Assembly: GCA_016197365.1 (NCBI GenBank) | Contig: JACPVS010000006.1 | Coordinates: forward strand, 558,001-622,000 | Reading direction: 5' to 3' | DNA from: Mycolicibacterium cosmeticum | Lineage (GTDB): Bacteria > Actinomycetota > Actinomycetes > Mycobacteriales > Mycobacteriaceae | DNA length: 64,000 nucleotides | Shown: positions 16,771-23,153 of the stretch, piece after piece | Position numbering within the stretch: position 1 is the stretch's first letter | Layout: every line of letters starts with the position of its first letter | Made by a program: the position numbers and the translations under genes | Notes under the pieces: model-generated | What the model was told of the DNA's origin: nothing | Seen by the model: only the letters and a program-made list of their open reading frames with translations | Database searches by the model: none

Positions 16771-17996
16771 AGCGGATCTTCGCGGTCGCACTGGGCATCC
16801 TCACCGCCATCGGCGGCTTCCTCGATATCGGGGATCTGGTGACCAACGCCGTCGTCGGATCCAGGTTCGGGCTTGCCCTGGTGTGGGTCGTGGTGGTCGG
16901 TGTGGTGGGGATCTGTGTCTTCGCCCAAATGGCCGGGCGGGTCGCCGCCGTCAGTGGCCGCGCCACCTTCGAGATCATCCGGGAACGCCTCGGCCCGCGC
17001 ACCGCGGCAGCGAACCTGAGCGCCTCGTTCCTGATCAACCTCATGACGCTGACCGCCGAGATCGGCGGCGTCGCCCTGGCGCTGCAATTGGCCACCGACG
17101 TCGGGCGCATGGTCTGGATACCGGTCGCCGCCTTCGCCGTCTGGCTGGTCGTCTGGCGGGTCAAGTTCAGTGTGATGGAGAACCTCACCGGCCTGGTCGG
17201 ACTCTCGCTCATCGTCTTCGCCGTGGCGGTCGTCGCATTGGCGCCGGACTGGGGAAACCTGGGGCGTGCCGTCCTGCACCCCGCCGTCCCGGACTCCGAA
17301 TCCTCGGCCACCTATTGGTATTACGCGGTAGCGCTCTTCGGCGCGGCGATGACGCCGTACGAGGTGTTCTTCTTCTCCTCTGGCGCGGTCGAAGAACGCT
17401 GGACCACCAAAGATCTCGGTACGTCGCGGCTGAACGTCATGATCGGGTTCCCGCTCGGCGGCCTGCTCTCGGTAGCGATCGCCGCCTGCGCAACCCTCGT
17501 CCTGTTGCCGGCCGGCATCGAGGTGACTTCGCTGTCACAGGTGGTGATGCCGGTGGTCGTCGCCGGTGGAAAGCTGGCTCTGGCCTTTGTCATCGTCGGG
17601 GTCGTCGCGGCGACGTTCGGCGCCGCTCTGGAGACGACGTTGTCCAGCGGGTACACCCTCGCCCAGTTTCTGGGCTGGCGGTGGGGCAAGTTCCGTAGAC
17701 CCGCCGACGCAGCGCGGTTTCACACGGTGATGCTGATCTCGATCGTGCTGGGCTCGGCGGTCCTGTTCACCGGAGTCGATCCGGTGCTGGTGACCGAATA
17801 CTCGGTGGTGTTCTCCGCGATTGCTTTACCGCTGACCTACCTGCCGATTCTGATCGTGTCCAACGACCGTCAATACATGGGCGACCACGTCAACGGAAGG
17901 GCAACCAATGTGCTCGGTTCGGTGTATCTCGTGATCATCGTGGCCGCATCGCTGGCCGCGATCCCGCTGATGATCGTGACGGGGGCGGGGCAATGA
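16767..17996 (+). CDS. Nramp-family membrane protein lacking the canonical metal motifs
   Basis: A 409-residue membrane protein with about 11 helices in the Nramp arrangement. Where Nramp TM1 has Asp-Pro-Gly-Asn, this protein reads Asp-Ile-Gly-Asp (residues about 20-23), and where TM6 has Met-Pro-His it reads Thr-Pro-Tyr-Glu (about 196-199). The Mn/Fe-selecting Met and the His are therefore missing, while two extra acidic residues appear. It may move another ion, such as Mg2+, or be a sensor. GTG start overlaps the preceding gene and its end overlaps a PRC-barrel gene, so all are co-translated. Transcription probably comes from the SigF promoter at 15874. Confidence 0.8.
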   Translation: MKRIFAVALGILTAIGGFLDIGDLVTNAVVGSRFGLALVWVVVVGVVGICVFAQMAGRVAAVSGRATFEIIRERLGPRTAAANLSASFLINLMTLTAEIGGVALALQLATDVGRMVWIPVAAFAVWLVVWRVKFSVMENLTGLVGLSLIVFAVAVVALAPDWGNLGRAVLHPAVPDSESSATYWYYAVALFGAAMTPYEVFFFSSGAVEERWTTKDLGTSRLNVMIGFPLGGLLSVAIAACATLVLLPAGIEVTSLSQVVMPVVVAGGKLALAFVIVGVVAATFGAALETTLSSGYTLAQFLGWRWGKFRRPADAARFHTVMLISIVLGSAVLFTGVDPVLVTEYSVVFSAIALPLTYLPILIVSNDRQYMGDHVNGRATNVLGSVYLVIIVAASLAAIPLMIVTGAGQ

Positions 17997-18370
17997 GCGC
18001 GTCGGCCAGAATTTTGGACGCCCGTCTGCATGTGCTGGACCGCCAACTGGTCGACGACGATGGCGACCCGATGGGTATCGTCGACGACCTCGAGCTCGAC
18101 GGGGTGGAATTCGACACCGAGATCGCCCCCGGCTCGCCGCCGCCGCGGGTCACCGGCATCCTGTCCGGCCAGGTGCTCGCAACCAGGATCTTCGGCGGTG
18201 CACCCCCACGCTCGAAACTGCGGGAAATACCGTGGGACAAGGTAACTCGTGTCGGGGTGACCGTGGTGCTGGCACCGACCGACGTCGTCTCCGACGCGCA
18301 CTGGGTGGAGCGATGGCTACGTGACCACGTGATCGGGCACATCCCCGGAGGCCGTCATGCAGCTGAGTAG
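17993..18370 (+). CDS. PRC-barrel-like cytoplasmic protein
   Basis: A 125-residue protein without membrane segment. The N-terminal Leu-Asp-Ala-Arg-Leu-His-Val-Leu-Asp-Arg-Gln-Leu-Val-Asp-Asp-Asp-Gly and following Val-Asp-Asp-Leu-Glu-Leu pattern fits a PRC-barrel, where short strands surround a Val-Gly/Val-Asp turn. The start ATG overlaps the Nramp-like stop (ATGA). Together with the next gene it forms a pair of PRC proteins attached to the transporter; they may sense ligand or regulate transport, which is inferred from gene order only. Confidence 0.7.
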   Translation: MSASARILDARLHVLDRQLVDDDGDPMGIVDDLELDGVEFDTEIAPGSPPPRVTGILSGQVLATRIFGGAPPRSKLREIPWDKVTRVGVTVVLAPTDVVSDAHWVERWLRDHVIGHIPGGRHAAE

Positions 18371-18677
18371 CCTTCTGGGCACCATGGTCGTCGACGCCGG
18401 GCGCCACCCGGTCGGAACCGTCATCGACGTCCGATTGACCGTGCCCGCAGGCCGTGGCAGCGAGCCGGAGGTGCTCGGGTTTGTGGTGAGCCCGCACACG
18501 AGGTCGTCTTACCTGGGCTTCGAGCGGACCGGCACCAATGCCCCGGCCCTGATTGCGGCGATGGCACGCTGGCGTCACCGCGGAACGTTTTTGGCCGGCT
18601 GGGCCGATGTCGCGCGCATCGGGACCGAGCGGATCACCTTGCGGCCCGGTTACACCCGGCGGTCGGCTGCGCTGTGA
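18357..18677 (+). CDS. Second PRC-barrel protein
   Basis: A 106-residue protein with a recognisable PRC-barrel: Leu-Leu-Gly-Thr-Met-Val-Val-Asp-Ala at the N-terminus, Val-Gly-Thr-Val-Ile-Asp-Val-Arg as second strand pair and a later Val-Leu-Gly-Phe-Val-Val-Ser strand. The C-terminal half is basic and Arg-rich. It overlaps the upstream PRC gene by 14 bp with a GGAG ribosome site inside that gene. Last gene of the operon that begins at 15929. Confidence 0.72.
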   Translation: MQLSSLLGTMVVDAGRHPVGTVIDVRLTVPAGRGSEPEVLGFVVSPHTRSSYLGFERTGTNAPALIAAMARWRHRGTFLAGWADVARIGTERITLRPGYTRRSAAL

Positions 18678-18683
18678 TGACCA

Positions 18684-18710
18684 TGTTTCGGCGCTCGGTC
18701 CGGCGGGAAC
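18684..18710 (+). promoter_or_regulatory. SigF-like promoter, leaderless geometry (TGTTT-N16-GGGAAC)
   Basis: TGTTT (18684-18688), a 16-nt spacer and GGGAAC (18705-18710) precede ATG 18720 by exactly 9 nt. The GGGAAC -10 is the same as that of the csbD promoter at 22754, and GGG(A/T)A variants are known from the related SigB. No ribosome site is present between -10 and ATG, consistent with a leaderless mRNA. Confidence 0.65.
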
Positions 18711-18719
18711 CCCGTCCCC

Positions 18720-19505
18720 ATGTTGCTGCGTAGAGTCGCCCGTCCCCTACTGTCTGTCGCCTTCGTCGGCCAGGGCGTCGAGACACTCCTTGATACCAAG
18801 TCCGCCTCCGACATCGTGCGGCCGACGTTGGAAGGCCTACAAACACTGCCGGAGCCGGTGGCTCAGAAGGTGCCCACCGATGCAGCCACGGTGGCTCGGG
18901 TCAACGCCGGCGTCCAGATCGGTGCCGGCCTGCTCCTGGCCACCGGTCGCATCCCCCGTGTCGCTTCGGGGCTGCTCGCACTGACCGTCATCCCCGGCAA
19001 TCTCGGCGATCACATGTTCTGGAACGAGACCGACCCGGAGCGCAAGGCCGCCAAGCGCCGCGGCTTTCTCACCGATCTCAGCTTGATCGGCGGCCTCGTG
19101 TTGGCTTCGGCCGACACGGCGGGTAAGCCCTCGCTGGGCTGGCGCGGCAGGCGCGCCGCGCGGCGGGTGTCCGACGCGGTCAGCAATGCCCTCCCCGGCT
19201 CGGACAGCGCGCTGGATTCCGAGTTCGCCGAGAAGGTGGGCCATGGCCTCTCCGTCGGTGCCGAGCGTGGTCGGGACCTGGCCGCCACGGCATTGGAGAA
19301 GAGCGCGCCGGTGGCGAAGAAAGCCCGCAAGCGCGGCACCGAACTCGCCGAGACCGCCATCGACCGTGCCGCGCCGCTGGCCGAGAAGGCCCGCAAGCGC
19401 GGCACCGAACTCGCCGAATCAGCCTACGAGCAGGCAGAAGCCGCCTTCGAGCAGAGTGGCGATCAGCTTTCCTCGGGTTGGCACCGGCTGCGCCAGCAAA
19501 TCTGA
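18720..19505 (+). CDS. DoxX-like membrane protein with repetitive Ala/Lys-rich C-terminal tail
   Basis: A 261-residue protein. Residues 1-140 form a DoxX-like four-helix membrane domain, with Leu-Leu-Arg-Arg-x-Ala-Arg-Pro-Leu-Leu at the start and Gly-Asp-His-x-Phe-Trp in the third helix region. Residues about 175-255 are a charged helical tail with a repeated unit of the form Ala-Pro-x-Ala-x-Lys-Ala-Arg-Lys-Arg-Gly-Thr-Glu-Leu-Ala-Glu, present twice and visible at DNA level too. The tail likely forms a coiled coil in the cytoplasm. It is followed after 2 bp by the iron-enzyme gene. Confidence 0.8.
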   Translation: MLLRRVARPLLSVAFVGQGVETLLDTKSASDIVRPTLEGLQTLPEPVAQKVPTDAATVARVNAGVQIGAGLLLATGRIPRVASGLLALTVIPGNLGDHMFWNETDPERKAAKRRGFLTDLSLIGGLVLASADTAGKPSLGWRGRRAARRVSDAVSNALPGSDSALDSEFAEKVGHGLSVGAERGRDLAATALEKSAPVAKKARKRGTELAETAIDRAAPLAEKARKRGTELAESAYEQAEAAFEQSGDQLSSGWHRLRQQI

Positions 19506-19507
19506 CC

Positions 19508-20506
19508 ATGGGCACTATCACCCGCGGCTTGCCTACATCGGCAGGTCCGTTGTCCGAGGCCGTCATCAACCACCTGACCGGTGTGCGGTCGTTGCCCGCC
19601 GCGCCGGAATCCGTACTGCCCGAATCGGGTCCGGCCGGCATGGATCTGCACCTCGCGCTGCATGTCTGCTACGAACTGTTCTACCGCGGGTTCGACGGCG
19701 TCGGCGACGAATTCGAATGGGACCCACCGCTGCTGGCCCTGCGGGGCAGGCTGGAGAACGCGTTTCTGGCCGACATTCGGCGCGAGATCGGCGACGTCAC
19801 TCAGGTGAGCGCCGCCGCCGAGATGGACCGGCTGTCCGCCGAGCCCGTGGACGGGGACGGTCCGTCGCACTTCTTGCTGACCGAGGGCAGTTGGGCCCAG
19901 ATGCGGGAGTACTTCATACACCGCTCGATCTACCACCTCAAAGAGGCCGATCCGCATGCATTCGCCATCCCGCGCCTGGTGGGCCAGGCCAAGGCGTCGT
20001 TCGTCGCCGTCGAGTTCGACGAATACGGCGGGGGCCGCGGCTCCCAGGTCCATCAGCGGTTGTACGCCGACCTGATGTCGGCGGCCGGTCTGGACGCGGG
20101 CTATCTTGCCTACCTGGAGGCCGTCCCCGCCGAATCCCTCGCCGTCGTGAATCTCATGTCGATGTTCGGGCTGCACCGCGGCCTACGGGGTGCGACCGTC
20201 GGGCATTTCGCCGCCACCGAGATCACGTCGTCGCCGGGTTCGCAGCGTCTGGCCGACGCGCTGGATCGGATGAGCGCTCCCGAGCTGTGCACGCGGTTTT
20301 ATCAAGAACATGTCGAAGCCGACGCGGTGCACGAGCAGGTCGTACGTCATGACGTGGTCGGAGATCTGCTGCAACGGGAGCCTCACCTCGAACCCGACGT
20401 GGTGTTCGGCATCCGCGCCTTCGAACTCGTCGAAGATCGGCTGGCCGAGCACCTGATGAAGAGCTGGCGCAACCAGCGGAGCTCACTCCTGTTGCCGCTG
20501 AACTGA
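19508..20506 (+). CDS. Iron-containing redox enzyme with haem-oxygenase-like fold (HDO superfamily)
   Basis: A 332-residue cytoplasmic protein of the Haem_oxygenas_2/HDO group. Candidate ligands are the Glu and His in Leu-Lys-Glu-Ala-Asp-Pro-His (about residues 145-151), Glu/Asp in Glu-Phe-Asp-Glu-Tyr-Gly-Gly-Gly with the following His (about 170-185), and Glu-His-x-Glu-x-x-x-x-His near residue 265. Such enzymes bind a mono- or di-iron centre and carry out oxidations; the substrate is unknown. Cotranscribed with the DoxX-like gene. Its 3' end overlaps the CDGSH gene of the opposite strand by 24 bp. In other mycobacteria I recall the two families as neighbours. Confidence 0.8.
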   Translation: MGTITRGLPTSAGPLSEAVINHLTGVRSLPAAPESVLPESGPAGMDLHLALHVCYELFYRGFDGVGDEFEWDPPLLALRGRLENAFLADIRREIGDVTQVSAAAEMDRLSAEPVDGDGPSHFLLTEGSWAQMREYFIHRSIYHLKEADPHAFAIPRLVGQAKASFVAVEFDEYGGGRGSQVHQRLYADLMSAAGLDAGYLAYLEAVPAESLAVVNLMSMFGLHRGLRGATVGHFAATEITSSPGSQRLADALDRMSAPELCTRFYQEHVEADAVHEQVVRHDVVGDLLQREPHLEPDVVFGIRAFELVEDRLAEHLMKSWRNQRSSLLLPLN

Positions 20507-20692
20507 TTTCCGGACTTTCTTGCGATGACTTGTATCGCACAGCGGATAGGTCCTAGATCGGCGGCACGCACAGATTGCGACCTTGAACCGGTCGGACTCC
20601 ACCGTCTGGCCATCGGGCAACTCGATCGACACCGGACCTTCGATGATCACCGGCCCGCCGGCGATCACCTGAACCAGCCTGCGGTCTGTCAC
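20483..20692 (-). CDS. CDGSH-type [2Fe-2S] protein
   Basis: A 69-residue protein with the CDGSH iron-sulfur signature Cys-x-Cys-x-x-Ser-x-x-x-Pro-x-Cys-Asp-x-x-His near residues 47-60, which binds a redox-active, labile [2Fe-2S] cluster through three Cys and one His. It has no membrane anchor. GTG start overlaps the stop of the F420 oxidoreductase (GTGA), so it is the last gene of the leftward operon that begins at 22657. It can be missed because another frame is open here. Confidence 0.88.
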   Translation of the reverse strand: MTDRRLVQVIAGGPVIIEGPVSIELPDGQTVESDRFKVAICACRRSRTYPLCDTSHRKKVRKSVQRQQE

Positions 20693-21672
20693 GCCAGTTC
20701 CGCACGGAGTGCGGCCAGCAGCGGCTCGGCTGCCTCGGACAGGAATTGGTCCTGGGTGTCCCCACCGACCTGCACGAGCGCGACATCGGTGAAGCCGGCG
20801 TCGCGGAACGGCTTCACCGCCGCCACGATGGCGTCCAGGTCTGGACCGCACGGGATGGACTCGGCCACGTCCTCGGGCCGGACATATTGGCTGGCAGCGG
20901 CGAATCCGGCGGGGGTAGGCAGGTCGGCATTCACCGACCAGCCACCGGCGAACCACCGGAACTGCTCGTGCGCACGCGCAATCGCCTTGTCGCGGTCGGG
21001 ATCCCACGAGATCGGCAGCTGGCCGATGACACGCCCGTCGGGCAGTCCCACTGTCTGACGGCGACCTCGCCACTTCTTGACGACGTCACCGTCCGGCTCG
21101 GTCTGGACGAGGTGGTCGGCGAAGTCGGCCAGCTTCTCGACCGACCTGTCCCCCGTCATCGACACAGCAAGCGCCACCGGAACATCCGGTACGTCCCACA
21201 GCCGCGCCGAAGCGACCTCGAAGTACTCGCCCCGGTGGTCCACCAGTTCGCCGGAGAACAATTCGCGGATGATCTTCATGGCTTCGGCGAGCATGTCGAT
21301 GCGCTTGTCCACCGTGGGCCACGCTTGTCCTACGACATGTTCGTTCAGGTTCTCGCCGCTGCCGAGGCCCAGGGTGAACCTGCCGTCGGCGAGGATCTGA
21401 ACAGTCGCGGCCTGTTGGGCAACCACGACCGGGTGGTACCGCATAGTCGGGCACGTCACGTACGAACACAGCCCGACGTCCTGGGTCGCATGGGCCACCG
21501 CTCCGAGCACCGCCCATGCATTGGGGGCGTGACCCTGCGCTGCCAGCCACGGAGAGAAGTGGTCACTGCACACCTCGAAGTCGAAACCGGCGTCCTCAGC
21601 GGCCACGGCATTACGGACCAATTCCTTGGGTCCGGCCTGTTCGGTCATGAGGGTGTAGCCAAAGCTGGTCAT
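20689..21672 (-). CDS. F420-dependent (LLM class) oxidoreductase, G6PDH-like family
   Basis: A 327-residue luciferase-fold protein of the F420-dependent group. Typical are the N-terminal Phe-Gly-Tyr-x-Leu, the Ser-Asp-His-Phe-x-Pro-Trp loop (about residues 36-42), the cis-peptide strand with Thr-Cys-Pro-Thr, and the Leu-Gly-Leu-Gly-Ser-Gly-Glu-Asn-Leu-Asn-Glu-His segment used for F420 binding. The closest named family is TIGR03557. Substrate unknown. I chose ATG 21672 because family members start right there; GTG 21693 is possible. Co-operonic with DUF6328 upstream and CDGSH downstream. Confidence 0.85.
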   Translation of the reverse strand: MTSFGYTLMTEQAGPKELVRNAVAAEDAGFDFEVCSDHFSPWLAAQGHAPNAWAVLGAVAHATQDVGLCSYVTCPTMRYHPVVVAQQAATVQILADGRFTLGLGSGENLNEHVVGQAWPTVDKRIDMLAEAMKIIRELFSGELVDHRGEYFEVASARLWDVPDVPVALAVSMTGDRSVEKLADFADHLVQTEPDGDVVKKWRGRRQTVGLPDGRVIGQLPISWDPDRDKAIARAHEQFRWFAGGWSVNADLPTPAGFAAASQYVRPEDVAESIPCGPDLDAIVAAVKPFRDAGFTDVALVQVGGDTQDQFLSEAAEPLLAALRAELA

Positions 21673-21699
21673 TTTTCCCAGGTACCCTGCCACTTGCCG

Positions 21700-22215
21700 T
21701 CACAAACTCGGCGGCGGCTTGGTCCGCAACACAAGCGGCAGAACCAACCAGAGCGCGATCAAGGCCACCGCCGTGACTCCGCCCGCAATGAGTCCGGCCG
21801 GCAATCCCAGCACCACATCGAAGATGAGGACGGCGACACCGGAGAGCGCGAACGCCAGGAAGATCAGACCGTAGTAGGCCAGCCGGTGCGCACCGGCGAC
21901 GATGACGTCAAGGCGGTGCTGCCGAAACATCAAGCGGTGCATACCAATCGGGGCGACGAGAAGAATAGTGGCACCCAGGGAACAGCCGACCGTCACCAGA
22001 TAGACGACACGCATGCCGTCATCGAGGCGGTCGAAGCGGCTCTGGAACGGCAGGGTCAGCAACAAGCCGGTGAGCAGCTGCACCCCGGTCTCGACGACGC
22101 GTAGTTCCTGCAGCAAGCCCGACCAGTTACGGTCGAGCCGTTGCGCGGCCGTCTCGCCGCGGGCCTCGGTGTTCCACCGCTGGTCCCGCTCGGGATGGTC
22201 GACGTCGACACCCAT
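21700..22215 (-). CDS. DUF6328 membrane protein
   Basis: A 171-residue protein with four membrane helices (about residues 42-60, 70-92, 105-130, 135-160) after a charged N-terminus containing Leu-Leu-Gln-Glu-Leu-Arg-Val-x-x-Thr-Gly-Val-Gln, the hallmark of the actinobacterial DUF6328 family. Function unknown. It follows the DUF6131 gene by 22 bp and precedes the F420 oxidoreductase, inside the leftward SigF-type operon. Confidence 0.78.
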   Translation of the reverse strand: MGVDVDHPERDQRWNTEARGETAAQRLDRNWSGLLQELRVVETGVQLLTGLLLTLPFQSRFDRLDDGMRVVYLVTVGCSLGATILLVAPIGMHRLMFRQHRLDVIVAGAHRLAYYGLIFLAFALSGVAVLIFDVVLGLPAGLIAGGVTAVALIALWLVLPLVLRTKPPPSL

Positions 22216-22237
22216 GACCGTGATGGAGACGACGCTG

Positions 22238-22393
22238 CTAGTACCAGGAACGCCGGCCCGCGACCGGACGCCCCACCGACCCCAGCAGCCAGAACACCGC
22301 GCCGATGACCAGCAGGATGACCCCGACGACCCACATTACGTACACGTTGAGAATCAGCCCGAGAATGAGCAGGATCGCACCGAGAACAATCAT
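22238..22393 (-). CDS. DUF6131 small membrane protein
   Basis: A 51-residue protein, too short for most gene callers. It starts Met-Ile-Val-Leu-Gly-Ala-Ile-Leu-Leu-Ile-Leu-Gly and consists of two hydrophobic helices separated by a short Asn-Val-Tyr-Val turn; it ends with Arg-Arg-Ser-Trp-Tyr. This is the pattern of the DUF6131 family, common in mycobacteria. It lies between two membrane-protein genes of the same operon (36 bp and 22 bp gaps). Function unknown. Confidence 0.82.
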   Translation of the reverse strand: MIVLGAILLILGLILNVYVMWVVGVILLVIGAVFWLLGSVGRPVAGRRSWY

Positions 22394-22429
22394 CAGAGTC
22401 TCATTTCACGTAGTGGTTGGTTCACGGGT

Positions 22430-22657
22430 TCACGCCGGCACGAGCGAGGACATGGCGCTGGGTTCCGGCAGCCGGCAGTCGACCACCTTGGGATTGACCC
22501 CCGCATAGTTCAAAGGCCCGGCCAGCACAGTGAGGCCGATCTGACCCGCGGTGGCACAACTGGCTTCGCCGGTGTGGAAGTAGTCGCGCTGCCACGCGGC
22601 CAGCACCCCGATCAACAGCCAGACCAACACGATCGTGCCCAACAGTCCCCGGAACAT
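22430..22657 (-). CDS. Small membrane protein of mycobacteria, first gene of the leftward SigF-type operon
   Basis: A 75-residue protein with one N-terminal membrane helix (about residues 3-24) and an exported part with two Cys (in Ser-Cys-Ala-Thr and Asp-Cys-Arg-Leu) that could form a disulfide; a Gly-Pro-Leu-Asn-Tyr-Ala-Gly-Val-Asn-Pro-Lys-Val segment lies between them. I recall similar unnamed mycobacterial proteins but no function. ATG 22657 is preferred to 22669 because GGAGG lies 5 nt upstream. A perfect SigF promoter stands 36 bp upstream. Confidence 0.75.
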   Translation of the reverse strand: MFRGLLGTIVLVWLLIGVLAAWQRDYFHTGEASCATAGQIGLTVLAGPLNYAGVNPKVVDCRLPEPSAMSSLVPA

Positions 22658-22692
22658 GAAAGCCTCCATCAGTCGAAACAGGTGCGAGCCGA

Positions 22693-22719
22693 ATACCCGG
22701 CTGTCCACTGAGCGAAACC
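22693..22719 (-). promoter_or_regulatory. SigF promoter (GGTTT-N16-GGGTAT), leftward
   Basis: On the minus strand GGTTT (22715-22719), a 16-nt spacer and GGGTAT (22693-22698) match the SigF consensus perfectly. It should drive the five genes 22657 to 20483. It is divergent from, and 34 bp apart from, a second SigF promoter for csbD. Confidence 0.87.
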
Positions 22720-22753
22720 ACGCCCGAGCGCGGGATAACGCGCTGCGGGCGCG

Positions 22754-22780
22754 GGTTTGCGTTCGTGTCGCGGCGGGAAC
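22754..22780 (+). promoter_or_regulatory. SigF promoter (GGTTT-N16-GGGAAC) of csbD
   Basis: GGTTT (22754-22758), a 16-nt spacer and GGGAAC (22775-22780). The -10 ends 9 nt before an ATG at 22790 that opens a 14-codon frame, and about 67 nt before the csbD start. CsbD proteins are classical general-stress products, which supports the assignment. Confidence 0.8.
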
Positions 22781-22789
22781 CCTCGCTTC

Positions 22790-22834
22790 ATGCACGGCGA
22801 CCAGCTCGTGTATGACACCAATCCACTCCGGTAG
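22790..22834 (+). CDS. Putative leaderless upstream ORF (14 aa) before csbD
   Basis: An open frame MHGDQLVYDTNPLR ends at TAG 22832-22834, 13 nt before the csbD ATG. Its ATG is placed 9 nt after the SigF-like -10, exactly like three annotated starts in this island, so a transcript beginning here would be leaderless for this peptide. It may couple translation to csbD or act as a leader peptide. No conservation data are available to me; a chance ORF is possible. Confidence 0.35.
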   Translation: MHGDQLVYDTNPLR

Positions 22835-22847
22835 CGGAAAGGTAGAT

Positions 22848-23090
22848 ATGACTGACAAGAAGACCGGCCCCGAAGAAGGCGTGAGCGGCGTCGTCGAAGG
22901 CGTCAAGGGCAAGCTCAAGGAGGCCGCAGGCGCCGTTACTGGCAGCGACGACCTCACCGAAGAGGGAAGGGCGCAGCAGGACAAGGCAGATGCCCAGCGC
23001 GACGCCGCCAAGAAGGAAGCGGAAGCCGACGCGGCCCGCGGTGGCGCACAGGCCGCCGAGGAGCGTGAGCGGGCTCACCAGAACCGCTGA
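22848..23090 (+). CDS. CsbD-family general stress protein
   Basis: An 80-residue hydrophilic helical protein. The Gly-Lys-Leu-Lys-Glu-Ala-Ala-Gly-x-x-Thr-Gly-Ser-Asp-Asp-Leu segment (about 20-36) is the CsbD family core, followed by a Lys/Asp/Ala/Glu-rich helix. CsbD proteins are SigB-controlled in Bacillus, but their biochemical role is unknown. A GGAAAGGT ribosome site precedes the ATG. It stands behind a SigF promoter and ends before a 42-bp palindromic terminator. Confidence 0.87.
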   Translation: MTDKKTGPEEGVSGVVEGVKGKLKEAAGAVTGSDDLTEEGRAQQDKADAQRDAAKKEAEADAARGGAQAAEERERAHQNR

Positions 23091-23110
23091 TTCGCGGGCA
23101 CGAGGGGAAT

Positions 23111-23152
23111 CACCCAGCCCAGCAGACCCCTAGGGGTCTGCTGGGCTGGGTG
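23111..23152. terminator. 42-bp perfect palindrome, bidirectional terminator
   Basis: The sequence from 23111 to 23152 is a perfect palindrome (20-bp GC-rich arms around a central TA). It separates the converging csbD and UsfY-like genes, 20 bp after one stop and 2 bp before the other. With so little loop the RNA hairpin must open at the centre, giving a stem of about 18 bp. A bidirectional terminator is the best reading. Confidence 0.85.
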
Positions 23153-23153
23153 C

